In this document: one piece after another, positions 39,334-48,885 of the stretch
How the letters are laid out: each line of letters opens with the position of its first letter
Position numbering within the stretch: the stretch's first letter is position 1
NCBI RefSeq assembly: GCF_000154705.2
Contig: NZ_CM002917.1
Span: forward strand, 4,245,408 to 4,309,407
Direction: 5' to 3'
Source of the DNA: Hoeflea phototrophica DFL-43
Lineage (GTDB): Bacteria > Pseudomonadota > Alphaproteobacteria > Rhizobiales > Rhizobiaceae
Length of the DNA stretch: 64,000 nucleotides
The notes under the pieces: model-generated
Database searches by the model: none
Told to the model about the DNA's origin: nothing
Seen by the model: the letters and a program-made list of their open reading frames with translations, nothing else
Program-made: the position numbers and the translations under genes

Positions 39334-40731
39334 TCACGCGGTCCATATTTCGATCGGTGTTTTGCGGCCCCGCAATGTGATCGCCGGCCGAGCCAGGAAT
39401 GCCTTGCGCGTTGGATCTATCCCGGCATCCGATGATTCAGCCCGCCGCATGAGATCTTCGCTGACCACACATTGGCAGCCGAGCTCCCGCGTTGACGCCT
39501 CGAGCCGGCTTGCAACATTGACGGTATCGCCCACGACAGCAAACTCCAGCCGTCGGGAGGGTCCAATGTCCCCCAGGATGACCGGCCCGTAATGCACGCC
39601 GATCGAGATCTCGACCGCGGCCAATCCGTTCGCTTCCCGGTCCTTGTTGAAAGCCTTGGCTTCCTCAATCAGCTGCAAGGCGGCTTTCAGCGCATTGGCC
39701 GCATCTTCGGGCTTGGTTTGAGGCGTCCCGAAGGTCGCCATCACCCCGTCACCCAGATATTTGTCCAGGGTGCCGCCATTCTGAAAAATGGCCCGCTCAA
39801 CAAAAGCATGATACCGCCGCAACAACTCCATAACCTCCTGCGGTGAATGGCTCTCTGCGAACTGCGTGAAACCGACAATGTCGGAAAACAGCACCGCCAC
39901 ATCCTGTGTTCGAACCGCGCCGATGTCATGCTCGGTCGACGCCAGCACATCGACAAGGCTGGACGGAAAATACCGCGAAAGATTCGCCCGCTCAGTCGCG
40001 ATATTGGCCTGTCGCATCAACAGCTGGTTTGAGCGCCAGCCCTTGAGCGCAAGAATGCCGGCGACGATCACAAAAACAACCATCTCCTGAACCCGGACGG
40101 CTGGTTGGGTGGAGTTTGGATCAAGTTCGGACGCCAGTATGTCATGACCGGCAAATGCAAAAGCAGCTGCTTCGCTGAGTTCGGGCATTTCATGACCGAA
40201 CAAGGTCACCCCGAAGAACCCAAGCAGCCAGAGCAGGGCAACCCAGGTGCCCATCGCCCATACGGTTCTCCACGAGTAGGCCAGTGTTGCGACGGCCAGA
40301 ATGATGAAAAAGTAGATGAAGTTATCGAACCGGTAAGTGAGGGCGGTCGGAAGTTCCTCATTGAGGAAAGGGTTCGGCAGAATGAAGAGCAGCGTCAAAA
40401 GGCTGAGATCGAGCAGAATCAGCGCCAGCTCCAGCCTCGACCGGCCGACACTCGCAACCCGGTATTGCAGCCATCCCAAAGCGATGAACATCAACAGCGT
40501 GGCCTCATAGAACAGGACATCGAGCCGCATGTTCAGGAATGGCAGCAGGATGGCGACAAGCCCCAGCGCAATGCTCCGCGCGAACACCGCCAGCCGGTGC
40601 CCCTGGTGTTTTTCATCTTCCAGCGCTTTCGCCAGAAACGGATTTGACCTGGCTTGCTGCTCTTCCGCCTCCTGCAACTTGCGAAAGCGGGCTACAAATG
40701 GCGGCGGCGGCGGCATTTTCACAAACGACAT
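39334..40731 (-). CDS. Membrane-bound class III adenylate/guanylate cyclase
   Basis: 465 residues. The N-terminal ~230 residues hold five to six hydrophobic helices. The C-terminal cyclase domain (about 270-440) is complete: metal-binding F-S-D-I-V-G-F-T-Q-F and Y-L-G-D-G-V-M-A-T-F, substrate-specifying Lys in L-D-K-Y-L-G-D, and V-V-G-D-T-V-N-V-A-S-R-L-E with the transition-state Asn/Arg. It probably makes cAMP at the inner membrane in response to a membrane or envelope signal. The neighbourhood gives no hint of the signal. Rhizobiales carry many such cyclases. Confidence 0.93.
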   Translation of the reverse strand: MSFVKMPPPPPFVARFRKLQEAEEQQARSNPFLAKALEDEKHQGHRLAVFARSIALGLVAILLPFLNMRLDVLFYEATLLMFIALGWLQYRVASVGRSRLELALILLDLSLLTLLFILPNPFLNEELPTALTYRFDNFIYFFIILAVATLAYSWRTVWAMGTWVALLWLLGFFGVTLFGHEMPELSEAAAFAFAGHDILASELDPNSTQPAVRVQEMVVFVIVAGILALKGWRSNQLLMRQANIATERANLSRYFPSSLVDVLASTEHDIGAVRTQDVAVLFSDIVGFTQFAESHSPQEVMELLRRYHAFVERAIFQNGGTLDKYLGDGVMATFGTPQTKPEDAANALKAALQLIEEAKAFNKDREANGLAAVEISIGVHYGPVILGDIGPSRRLEFAVVGDTVNVASRLEASTRELGCQCVVSEDLMRRAESSDAGIDPTRKAFLARPAITLRGRKTPIEIWTA

Positions 40732-41029
40732 GTTCGATCCGTTCTGTTTCGGCGTCAGCCAAGGATAGCATCCGAGCAGGAGAAACAGGAAACAAGTTGT
40801 CAGTGTGGCCGCACAGGATCGATGATGTCCTGCGGTCGGCCTTTCTTCAAGAAATGTTCATTTCGCTCCCTGCGCAAACGCCACGGATCGATGCCGACGT
40901 CAGCCGGCACCGATCCGCTCGTTTTCGGGTTCCCCTCAAGCTTCAGCCGTACAGGCATCGCTTGCCGGGAACCTTTGTATCATGGCTGAGAGCACAAGCT
41001 CCGGAAACCGGAACAGGCGACGCCTCTGA

Positions 41030-41926
41030 TCAACCCCACTTCATTTCGCCGGTGGCGACCTTTGCGCCGAGGTCCAGGTTGATTCCGCCACCCAGATCCG
41101 GGAAGCGGGCCTTCATCGCCGCGATCAGCTCTTCTGAAGACTTGGCTTTGGCAAGCTCTTCTTCAAAGGCCAAAAGATAGGCCTTTGTGTACTCCACCGC
41201 CGCGATGCCCATCGGCGCGTCCGGAGCCATGTGTCCGGGCACAACCACCTCTGGATTGCGTGCAGCAATGGCGTCCAGATTGGCGACCCAGGCGGCACGC
41301 TCTTCCTTGGTTGGCGTATCGGCGACCCAGACATGAACCCCGGAGAAGATCATGACACCGCCAAGAACCGCCTTCAGGTCTTGGGACCAGAGATAGCGGC
41401 GATTGGCCAGACCCTCTGCCGTGACGATCTCGATTTCATGACCATCGACGCTCAGGCTCGCCTCATCATAGGCGACGGGCATGACGACCTCTTCGACCGA
41501 TTGCGGACCGTTTTCGCCCAGCTTCGGGCCCCAGGTGGCAATCTTCTTGGCCACATTGGCATTGATCGCTGCAATCGTCGCACTGGCTGCAATCACGCGA
41601 GCGTCCGGGAACGCCTCTACGACCGGGCGCAGGCTGAAATAGTAATCCGGATCGCTCTGGCTGACATAGATGGTTGTCAGCGGCTTGCCGGTGGCCTTGA
41701 TCGCTTCGGCAAGTTTGCGGCCACCTTCAAGGGTAAAACCGCCGTCGATCAGAACAGCTTCCGTCTCGCCCGTCACAAGCACAGGCGCGCGGTTGAAACC
41801 CGCCTCTCCCGCGGGAAAATGGGCCCATGTGAGGCCTGCATCAGCGGCATTCGAGCCCGTTGAGGACATCAGCATTGCAGCGCCGGCGGCTGCGGTGAAT
41901 TTCATGACATGTCTTCTGGTAAGCAT
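41030..41926 (-). CDS. Exported MBL-fold protein lacking canonical metal ligands
   Basis: 298 residues from ATG 41926. The N-terminus M-L-T-R-R-H-V-M-K-F-T-A-A-A-G resembles a Tat-type signal peptide. The body has the metallo-beta-lactamase fold order (L-I-D-G-G-F near 55-60; V-V-V-P-G-H-M near 225), but the H-x-H-x-D-H site reads S-Q-S-D-P-D-Y and the later Asp ligand region reads L-G-G-V. So it binds metal differently or not at all. NCBI uses a name for a variant ('Vmh') MBL family that I believe this fits, unverified. It sits 29 bp after the DsbA-family gene, on the same strand, next to a divergent LysR gene. Confidence 0.8.
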   Translation of the reverse strand: MLTRRHVMKFTAAAGAAMLMSSTGSNAADAGLTWAHFPAGEAGFNRAPVLVTGETEAVLIDGGFTLEGGRKLAEAIKATGKPLTTIYVSQSDPDYYFSLRPVVEAFPDARVIAASATIAAINANVAKKIATWGPKLGENGPQSVEEVVMPVAYDEASLSVDGHEIEIVTAEGLANRRYLWSQDLKAVLGGVMIFSGVHVWVADTPTKEERAAWVANLDAIAARNPEVVVPGHMAPDAPMGIAAVEYTKAYLLAFEEELAKAKSSEELIAAMKARFPDLGGGINLDLGAKVATGEMKWG

Positions 41927-41954
41927 GGAGGTCTTCTTTCGTATGAGAGGGAAG

Positions 41955-42611
41955 TCAGGCCAGCCCGAGGGCGGCAAGCATAGGATCGGTTCCGGAGTAG
42001 AGCGCGCTTGCGTTCATCGGTTGGCGTGCATCGCCGGTACCAACGATCAGCGCCGGAACACCCTGGACGTGGAATTTCGACATGGTGGCGTGAGCCTCGG
42101 CCATCCGCTCCTGCAGGAGACGTACAAGCGCTTCATCAGGTTCGGTCACCACGACGGCGGACCGGGTCAGCCCAAGTCCGTTCAGCAGCTCCGCGACCAC
42201 CTTGGCCGACGTCACATCCTTGCCGCCTACATAGCGAGCTTCCTGGATTGCCTTGAGCGCTTCGATCTCCCGCTCCGGGGCTTCCATCCGGACGGCGGTC
42301 ACCGCCCGGGTGGCAATGGTGGAATCAAGCATCCCACCCTTGGCCCCGAGCACATCGCTCCGGTAGGCCTCGCTGAAGGTGCGGCCGCTCAATTGCGCGA
42401 TCCGCTGGTCGGCCTGCCAGGCCTGTGCGGCAAAGCCTTCCATCGACCGCGCGCCCCGGCCCGAGAACAGGCCGGTCGCAAGCGGCTGAAGATCAATGTC
42501 GGGGTGCTGCGCAAGCTCTGCAACGGTCGCCGACGCGCCGTAGCACCAGCCGCAAAGCGGGTCGAAGAGATACTGCAAGGTGATTGCCTTGGTCATGGTC
42601 TGTTGAGTCAT
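41955..42611 (-). CDS. DsbA-family thioredoxin-fold protein
   Basis: 218 residues, no signal peptide, so cytoplasmic. Active site L-C-G-W-C-Y-G (Cys20, Cys23) follows the first strand, then a helical insert and a C-terminal thioredoxin half with cis-Pro in G-V-P-A-L-I-V. This resembles FrnE-type or 2-hydroxychromene isomerase-like DsbA-family proteins that act on small thiols or proteins in the cytosol. It is the first gene of a two-gene unit with the MBL protein, divergent from the LysR regulator 96 bp away, so it is probably regulated by it. Confidence 0.9.
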   Translation of the reverse strand: MTQQTMTKAITLQYLFDPLCGWCYGASATVAELAQHPDIDLQPLATGLFSGRGARSMEGFAAQAWQADQRIAQLSGRTFSEAYRSDVLGAKGGMLDSTIATRAVTAVRMEAPEREIEALKAIQEARYVGGKDVTSAKVVAELLNGLGLTRSAVVVTEPDEALVRLLQERMAEAHATMSKFHVQGVPALIVGTGDARQPMNASALYSGTDPMLAALGLA

Positions 42612-42670
42612 GGTCTGTCTCCTTGGCCTGAATATGGTGGCTTCAGCCGATCAGGAGAAGGCAAACGATT

Positions 42671-42699
42671 TTGACATACTGTTTGCTGTTAACTAACAA
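42671..42699 (+). promoter_or_regulatory. Candidate LysR-gene promoter, possibly leaderless
   Basis: TTGACA (42671-42676), 17 bp, TAACAA (42694-42699). The predicted transcript would begin only a base or two before ATG 42708. The surrounding A+T-rich 96-bp gap between divergent genes is the natural LysR operator region. Confidence 0.45.
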
Positions 42700-42707
42700 T
42701 AATACTG

Positions 42708-43616
42708 ATGACAAAGGGCTACAATCTCAACCGCCTCGCCTATTTCGCCGCCGTGGTCGAAACCGGATCCTTCACGCGCGCTGCCGATCGCCTGAAGGTG
42801 ACCAAGGCCGTGGTCTCAAGCCAGATCACCCAGCTCGAACAGGAGATCCAGGCAACGCTTCTGATCCGCAACACCCGAAAGGTCAGCCCCACCGAGGCGG
42901 GAGAGGCTTTCTACGCCCGTTGCGCAACAATCCTGGCCGAGGCGGACGAAGCCTTCGAGGAGCTCTCGCAGATGACCGCCGTGCCGGCAGGGACGCTGCG
43001 ATTGACCGCGCCCAACGACTACGGCACGGCCATCGTCACGCCCGTGGTCGCCGCCTTCCGCCGCCAGTACCCGTTCTGCAAGGTTGATTTTCACTTGGGC
43101 GAGAGCCGCAGCGACCTGATGACGGGCGAGCTGGATCTGGCGATCCGCGTCGGCTGGCTCACCGATTCGGCGCTGCAGGCCAGAAAGATCGGGAGCTTCC
43201 GCCAGGTGCTGGTCGGCGGCTCTGACTATGTCTCCGGGTTGCCGGCAATCGCGCATCCTGACGATCTTCGGACGGCCGATTTTGTCTCCAACGCCCTGAT
43301 GACTGATCCCGACATGTGGCGGTTCACAAACACAAAAGGCAACGAAGTGACGGTGCGCATGGAGAACACGCTCTCCATCGACAGCACACCTGCCCTTCTT
43401 GAAGCGGTGAAGGCCGGCGCGGGACTTGCCGTCCTGCCGGACTACCTGGTCCAGGACCAATTGCAGACTGGCAAGCTGCAGATCATCCTGCCCGGCTGGA
43501 GCTTGCGCGACGGCGGCATCTACACCGTCTACCCGCCCTCCCGCTTCCGCCCCGCAAAGGTGACAGCCTTCGTCTCGATGCTCATGCTGGCAGAAAAGGG
43601 CCGGAGCGGCCGTTAG
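42708..43616 (+). CDS. LysR-family transcriptional regulator
   Basis: 302 residues. N-terminal winged helix (L-A-Y-F-A-A-V-V-E-T-G-S-F-T-R-A-A-D-R-L, residues about 7-27; helix S-S-Q-I-T-Q-L-E-Q-E) and a C-terminal periplasmic-binding-like effector domain (about 95-295, A-P-N-D-Y-G-T-A-I). It likely binds the gap to the divergent DsbA-MBL pair and controls it and itself; the co-inducer is unknown. There is no clear ribosome site before the ATG. Confidence 0.94.
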   Translation: MTKGYNLNRLAYFAAVVETGSFTRAADRLKVTKAVVSSQITQLEQEIQATLLIRNTRKVSPTEAGEAFYARCATILAEADEAFEELSQMTAVPAGTLRLTAPNDYGTAIVTPVVAAFRRQYPFCKVDFHLGESRSDLMTGELDLAIRVGWLTDSALQARKIGSFRQVLVGGSDYVSGLPAIAHPDDLRTADFVSNALMTDPDMWRFTNTKGNEVTVRMENTLSIDSTPALLEAVKAGAGLAVLPDYLVQDQLQTGKLQIILPGWSLRDGGIYTVYPPSRFRPAKVTAFVSMLMLAEKGRSGR

Positions 43617-43675
43617 CCATTAAACCGTCAGGATTGATGAAAGCGCCAATAGGAAGGCGAAGGCCGCGACACCCC

Positions 43676-45880
43676 TCACAAAAAACTCTGCGGATCGATA
43701 TCCACCTGCACCTGCACCGAGCCGCGCTGTTTCGGCCCCTTGGCGAGCATGTCCTTGACGAAGCCCTGCATGTCGTTGCCGCGGGCGCCATGCACCAGCA
43801 GCCGGAAGCGGTGGCGGCCGCGGATCAGGGCCAGCGGCGCTTCGGCGGGGCCGAGCACCATGATCCCCGCGGATGACGGGGCAGCAGCGCGCAGGCCCCG
43901 CGCATGGGCCTCGGCCTCAGGCCGTGTGGCGGCCGAGATGATCACCGAGGCCAGCCGTCCGAAGGGCGGCAGCACCGCCATCCGGCGCTCGTCGGTTTCG
44001 CGCTCGTAAAAGGCATGCGGATCGCCCGATGCGAAGGCCTGCATCACCGGGTGGTGCGGTTGAAAGGTCTGGATCAGGCCATGGCTCTTGCGCCCGGATC
44101 GCCCGGCCCGGCCGGTTACCTGCGATAGCAGCTGATAGGTTCGTTCGGCGGCGCGCGGATCGCCATTGGACAGGCCAAGATCGGCATCGACCACGCCGAC
44201 CAGCGTCATCAGCGGAAAATTGTGCCCCTTGGCCACCAGCTGCGTGCCGATGACGATATCGGCCTCGCCCTTGGCAATCGCCTCCAGCTCGATGCGCAAG
44301 CGCCTTGTGCCGCCGGCCATGTCGGACGACAGCACGATGGTGCGCGCATCGGGGAAATGCTTGTCCGCCTCCTCGGCAATGCGCTCGATTCCCGGCCCGC
44401 AGGCAACCAGATGATCCAGCGCGCCGCAGGACGGGCAGGCCTGAGGCGTCGGCTCGTTGTGGCCGCAATGGTGGCACTGCAATTGCGACCGGAACCTATG
44501 CTCAACCAGCCAGCTCGAGCATTGCGGGCATTCGAACCGGTGGCCACAGACCCGGCACAGCGTCAGCGGCGCATAGCCACGGCGATTGAGAAACAGCAAT
44601 GACTGCTCGCCGCGCTCCAGTGTTCCGGCCATCGCCTTGATGAGCACCGGCGACAGGAACCCGCCCCGCGCCGGGGCATGGCGCCTCAAATCAACCAGCT
44701 CGATATCGGGCAGCCCGGCATCGGCATAACGGCCCGACAGCACCAGATGGCTGTAGCGCCCCTGCGCCGCATTGACCCGGCTTTCGATCGACGGCGTTGC
44801 CGAAGCCAGCACCACCGGAATGTCGCTCAGCCGGGCGCGCACCACCGCCATGTCGCGCGCATTGTAGAACACCCGGTCTTCCTGCTTGTAGGCAGGATCG
44901 TGCTCCTCATCGACGATAATCAGGCCAAGATCGGCAAACGGCAGGAACAGCGCCGACCGCGCCCCCGCCACCACACTGACCCGTGATTCGGTCACCTGCC
45001 GCCAGACCTTTTCGCGGGTGCGCGGTGCCAGCTCGGAATGCCATTCCGCCGGCCGCGCCCCGAACCGGTTGTGAAACCGGTCCAGAAAGGCATTGGTCAG
45101 GGCGATTTCGGGCAACAGGATGAGCACCTGCTTTCCTTGCCTGATGGTCTCGGCAATCGCCTCGAAATAGACCTCGGTCTTGCCCGATCCGGTGACGCCA
45201 TCCAGCAGCGTCACGCCAAAGCCGCCCGCGGCCACCGTCTCGCGCAGCACTTGGGCCGCAGCCAGCTGGTCGGCCTCAAGCTCGGCCGGGTCGTAATCGG
45301 GATCCGGGGCCGGCACCACCGGCTGCGGCGGCAGCATCACCGGCGCGAATACACCCTGCTCCCTCAGCCCGTCGATCACGCTGGCCGATACGCCCGCGGC
45401 ATGGGCAAGCCCGCTCTTGGTCCAGGCCAGACCGTCAGCCGCCTGGGCGAGAACCCGTTCGCGCGCCGCCGTAATCCGCTCGGGCTGCTGATCGGTGAGC
45501 TGCAGCGCCTCGATCAGCGGTTCGGGGTCAAACGCCGCCGGCGCCCGCAGCGCCATCCGCGCCACCAGCCCCGGCGATGACAGCGTGTAGCTGGCGACCC
45601 AGTCGATGAACCGGCGCATCGGCGCGTTGAGCGGCGGGCAGTCGAACACCTGGGTGATCTCGCGCAGCTTGTCAGGGTTGACCACATCCGCCTCGCCGTC
45701 CCAGACCACGCCGGCCACCAGCCGCGGCCCGAGCGGCACCTGCACGATCTGCCCGGGCACCGCATCCGCGCCGTCGGGCAGCGCATAGGAATAGGCGCGC
45801 TCAGCCGGCATCGGCAGCAGCACCGGCACCACTTTTCGCGGGAACAGCCCGCTTTCGATTTGTCGCGAATCTTTGGCCAT
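43676..45880 (-). CDS. priA: Primosomal protein N' (replication restart helicase PriA)
   Basis: 734 residues, full length. N-terminal DNA-binding domain (V-L-P-V-P-type start, Y-S-Y-A-L-P), helicase Walker A G-V-T-G-S-G-K-T-E-V-Y and motif II D-E-E-H-D. The zinc-binding insertion has paired Cys (C-R-V-C-G-H-R-F-E-C-P-Q-C, then C-H-H-C-G and C-P-S-C-G). Motif VI is Q-V-T-G-R-A-G-R. It recognises stalled forks and reloads the replisome. Transcribed alone; the transaldolase gene is divergent. Confidence 0.98.
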   Translation of the reverse strand: MAKDSRQIESGLFPRKVVPVLLPMPAERAYSYALPDGADAVPGQIVQVPLGPRLVAGVVWDGEADVVNPDKLREITQVFDCPPLNAPMRRFIDWVASYTLSSPGLVARMALRAPAAFDPEPLIEALQLTDQQPERITAARERVLAQAADGLAWTKSGLAHAAGVSASVIDGLREQGVFAPVMLPPQPVVPAPDPDYDPAELEADQLAAAQVLRETVAAGGFGVTLLDGVTGSGKTEVYFEAIAETIRQGKQVLILLPEIALTNAFLDRFHNRFGARPAEWHSELAPRTREKVWRQVTESRVSVVAGARSALFLPFADLGLIIVDEEHDPAYKQEDRVFYNARDMAVVRARLSDIPVVLASATPSIESRVNAAQGRYSHLVLSGRYADAGLPDIELVDLRRHAPARGGFLSPVLIKAMAGTLERGEQSLLFLNRRGYAPLTLCRVCGHRFECPQCSSWLVEHRFRSQLQCHHCGHNEPTPQACPSCGALDHLVACGPGIERIAEEADKHFPDARTIVLSSDMAGGTRRLRIELEAIAKGEADIVIGTQLVAKGHNFPLMTLVGVVDADLGLSNGDPRAAERTYQLLSQVTGRAGRSGRKSHGLIQTFQPHHPVMQAFASGDPHAFYERETDERRMAVLPPFGRLASVIISAATRPEAEAHARGLRAAAPSSAGIMVLGPAEAPLALIRGRHRFRLLVHGARGNDMQGFVKDMLAKGPKQRGSVQVQVDIDPQSFL

Positions 45881-45976
45881 GTGGCGTGACCTTGCCCCCG
45901 CTTTGGGCTAAAGGGAACCCGGATTTGTTTATTCCAGCGCCGGATTGATACGGCATGGACAGTTTGGGAGCCTGCA

Positions 45977-46630
45977 ATGAAGTTCTTTGTCGACACAGCC
46001 GACGTCAACGAGATCCGGGAGCTTAACGACCTGGGCCTGATCGACGGGGTGACCACCAACCCGTCGCTGATCATGAAGTCCGGCCGTGACATCCGCGAAG
46101 TCACCAAGGAAATCTGCGATATCGTCGAGGGCCCGGTCTCCGCCGAAGTCGCCGCGACCGAGTACGAAGCGATGATGAAGGAAGCTGCGGTTCTCGCCAA
46201 GATCGCCGACAACATCTGCATCAAGCTGCCGCTGACCCTTGATGGCCTGAAAGCCTGCCGGGCGCTGACTTCGGACGGCCACCAGACCAATGTGACCTTG
46301 TGCTTCTCGGCCAACCAGGCCCTGCTGGCCGCCAAGGCCGGCGCGACCTTCATCTCGCCCTTCATCGGCCGTCTTGATGACATGGCCATCGATGGCATGG
46401 AGCTGATCCGCGAGATCCGCCAGATCTATGACAATTACGGCTTCGAGACCGAAATCCTCGCCGCCTCGATCCGCACCGTCAATCACGTGCGCGAAGCAGC
46501 CCTGATCGGCGCGGATGTGGCTACCATTCCGGCCTCCACCATCAAGGCGCTGGTCAAGCACCCGCTCACCGACAAGGGCCTGGAAGCATTCCTCGCCGAC
46601 TGGAAGAAGACCGGCCAGAGCATCGCCTGA
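45977..46630 (+). CDS. Transaldolase / fructose-6-phosphate aldolase family protein
   Basis: 217 residues, the short MipB/TalC class. [22 protein letters not shown], the Schiff-base Lys in I-C-I-K-L-P-L-T and [10 protein letters not shown] are all present. It either transfers dihydroxyacetone units (transaldolase) or cleaves fructose-6-phosphate; sequence alone cannot separate the two. In rhizobia it is usually annotated tal and lies beside priA, as here. The terminator at 46674-46698 closes the unit. Confidence 0.95.
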   Translation: MKFFVDTADVNEIRELNDLGLIDGVTTNPSLIMKSGRDIREVTKEICDIVEGPVSAEVAATEYEAMMKEAAVLAKIADNICIKLPLTLDGLKACRALTSDGHQTNVTLCFSANQALLAAKAGATFISPFIGRLDDMAIDGMELIREIRQIYDNYGFETEILAASIRTVNHVREAALIGADVATIPASTIKALVKHPLTDKGLEAFLADWKKTGQSIA

Positions 46631-46673
46631 TTGCAGGCACGCCAAACCGCTATTATTCAGGAAAAAGTTGCAG

Positions 46674-46698
46674 CGGCCCGGTCACCCCGGGCCGTTTC
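46674..46698 (+). terminator. Intrinsic terminator of the transaldolase gene
   Basis: An 8-bp stem CGGCCCGG (46674-46681) and CCGGGCCG (46687-46694), 5-nt loop, then TTTCTG. It lies between convergent genes and may serve both. Confidence 0.75.
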
Positions 46699-46721
46699 TG
46701 CCAGAGGACACTGCCGCCACC

Positions 46722-47630
46722 TCAGGCAGCCTGACTCCAGCCCTTGGGCGCCGGCTCGAACACCCGGTCCGGATTTTGGGCGAGACCGTGCACCGTGTGG
46801 TACTCCAGCGCGCGAACCGCATCATTGGGGTCTGCATCAAGAGCTTCTGGCATGATCGGCTGACCGACGGTGAAACCGAAGGTCTGCTGTTTCTTGTTGA
46901 GCAACTCGTGGAATACGGTCATGTCGCGCAATTCGGTCGAGTGCTTGGAGAGCCAGTAGAACAGGCCTGAATTCCGCGCTGCCATGTTGACCGGAACAAT
47001 CGGCAAATCATAGCGGCGAGCCAGCGTCACCGCCGAAATTTTCCAGGGCCGCTCGGTCAGCTTGCCCTCGTTCCAGAACGCGATCCGGCCTGAAGGGAAC
47101 AGCACCGTTGCCTTGCCGTCTTCAACTGCGCGATTGGTCAGCTGCAGTGTTTCGCGGGTCTTGTCGCGGCTCTTGAAGTCGTCACGCCATTCCACCGGAA
47201 TGATGATTTCATCGAGTCTCGGACTCACCCGCACCGCATCGCGGTTGGCAAAGAACATCATATCCGGACGGGTGTTCTTGAGAAAATCGAACATCGCCAC
47301 GCCATCGGCGATACCTGTCGGGTGATTGGAGACCAGCAAAAAGGCACCCTTGCGCGGGATCCGCTCCTCGCCTTGCGAGACGATATCCAGCTTGAGGATG
47401 CCGCTGAGATAGTGGAACGCCTCCGCCCCCGACATCTTTGCGATCGCATCGGCCATCTTGACGGCCGCACCATATTTCAGCGTTGCATAAACGATCGGCC
47501 GCATCACCGGCCAGGCGGGATGCTCCACCAGCCGGCCGCCACGCTCGGCGATCAATCGGTCGATGATATGGCCCGGACGCCCATGCGCGAGCACGTTCAA
47601 ACGGTATGAAATATCCGCCACATTCGCCAT
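46722..47630 (-). CDS. Lysophospholipid/glycerol-phosphate acyltransferase-like protein
   Basis: 302 residues from ATG 47630 (GAGAGGGG upstream). PlsC-type acyltransferase: catalytic S-N-H-P-T-G-I-A-D-G (His and Asp separated by five residues, as in haemolysin-type relatives), F-P-S-G-R-I-A-F in place of F-P-E-G-T-R, and I-V-P-V-N-M. It probably adds an acyl chain to a lysophospholipid or ornithine-lipid precursor at the inner membrane. There is no long hydrophobic segment. Divergent from xerC, with a 17-bp palindrome in the shared upstream region. Confidence 0.88.
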   Translation of the reverse strand: MANVADISYRLNVLAHGRPGHIIDRLIAERGGRLVEHPAWPVMRPIVYATLKYGAAVKMADAIAKMSGAEAFHYLSGILKLDIVSQGEERIPRKGAFLLVSNHPTGIADGVAMFDFLKNTRPDMMFFANRDAVRVSPRLDEIIIPVEWRDDFKSRDKTRETLQLTNRAVEDGKATVLFPSGRIAFWNEGKLTERPWKISAVTLARRYDLPIVPVNMAARNSGLFYWLSKHSTELRDMTVFHELLNKKQQTFGFTVGQPIMPEALDADPNDAVRALEYHTVHGLAQNPDRVFEPAPKGWSQAA

Positions 47631-47682
47631 GGAATCGACCCCTCTCGAACCGGATGTCAACAACTCTATCGCAACCGATTGT

Positions 47683-47699
47683 GATGTCATGATGACATC
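47683..47699. repeat. 17-bp palindrome between divergent acyltransferase and xerC
   Basis: GATGTCAT-G-ATGACATC is perfectly symmetrical about 47691. It lies 53 bp before the acyltransferase start and 66 bp before the first xerC start, a good operator position. No matching regulator is encoded nearby. Confidence 0.6.
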
Positions 47700-47764
47700 G
47701 AGACACCATCGTTTACCCCCCGCTAAGGCGTCAATGCAATAGTCCACTTGATGTTCCGCGCCAG

Positions 47765-48727
47765 ATGACGGGACGGATGGATGGACAAACCATGGAAAAA
47801 CCATTGGTTATCGCCGCACCCGATGTGGTTGCGGAACAACAGCGTTGGCTGGCCCAGCTGACCGAGGAACGCCGTCTGGCCGACAAGACCGCCGAGGCCT
47901 ATGAACGCGATCTGCGCCAGTTCCTCGGCTTTCTCACCCTGCATCTGGGCGGTCCGCCGAAAATTTCCGATCTGGCTGATCTCAGGCCTCTTGATCTGCG
48001 AGCCTTCATGGCTGAACGCCGCAGGGAAGGTGCGGGTGCTAGAACGCTGGGACGGGGCCTTGCCGGGATAAGGTCATTTCTGCGCCATCTCGAGCGCAAA
48101 GGCCTTGCCAATGCCGCCGGCGCCACGGCCACCCGCGCGCCCAAACAGCCCAAATCCCTGCCCAAACCGTTAAGCGCCCGCGACGCCCGCCGCGTCGTCG
48201 ACGCCGATCTGCAGCTCTCGGACGAACCCTGGATCGCCGCGCGCGATGCCGCCGTGCTGACACTGCTCTATGGCTGCGGCCTGCGCATTTCCGAAGCGCT
48301 GGGGCTCACCCGCAATGACATTCCCCGTGACGGCGAGAGCCTCCGGATCACCGGCAAGGGCGGCAAGACCCGGATTGTGCCGCTGCTGCCCATCGCCCGC
48401 AGCGCGATCAGTGATTATCTCGAACTGAGCCCGTTCCGCCCCGCTGCCGATGCGCCGATGTTCCGCGGGGCACGCGGCTGCCCCTTGCAGCCGGCCATCG
48501 TGCAGAAAGCCATGCGAGCCCTGCGCTCGGCGCTCGATCTTCCCGAAACCGCCACACCGCACGCGCTCAGGCATTCCTTCGCCACCCACCTGCTCGCCGG
48601 CGGCGGTGATCTCCGCACCATTCAGGAACTTCTCGGCCACGCCAGCCTGTCCACCACTCAGGTCTACACCGGCGTCGAAACCAGCCGCCTGCTGGAGATC
48701 TACGACCGCGCGCATCCCCGAGCCTGA
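47765..48727 (+). CDS. xerC: Site-specific tyrosine recombinase XerC
   Basis: 320 residues from ATG 47765; ATG 47792 (M-E-K-P-L) is an alternative. N-terminal SAM-like core-binding domain (about 20-110) and catalytic domain with Arg in G-C-G-L-R-I-S-E-A, Lys in G-K-G-G-K-T-R, H-A-L-R-H-S-F, G-H-A-S-L-S-T-T-Q-V-Y-T. With XerD it resolves chromosome dimers at dif. The position near priA in a core region, and full Xer motifs, argue against a phage integrase. Confidence 0.94.
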   Translation: MTGRMDGQTMEKPLVIAAPDVVAEQQRWLAQLTEERRLADKTAEAYERDLRQFLGFLTLHLGGPPKISDLADLRPLDLRAFMAERRREGAGARTLGRGLAGIRSFLRHLERKGLANAAGATATRAPKQPKSLPKPLSARDARRVVDADLQLSDEPWIAARDAAVLTLLYGCGLRISEALGLTRNDIPRDGESLRITGKGGKTRIVPLLPIARSAISDYLELSPFRPAADAPMFRGARGCPLQPAIVQKAMRALRSALDLPETATPHALRHSFATHLLAGGGDLRTIQELLGHASLSTTQVYTGVETSRLLEIYDRAHPRA

Positions 48728-48885
48728 GGCCGGCTCATCTTCAAGGCCGGGCACTCTTGGATTGCACCAGCAAGCCCGGCATTAAGCAGACATTTACCAT
48801 CCGCAAACACCAAGGCCTTGGTTAACCTGTCGGTTGCGGCTTGTCGCCTACACTTGCGGTCAACACTCAACAGGTTGACACGCCC

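Noticed and set aside
47765..48727. XerC as the island integrase
   Set aside because: Lies in core synteny 29 kb from the tRNA and has full XerC features.
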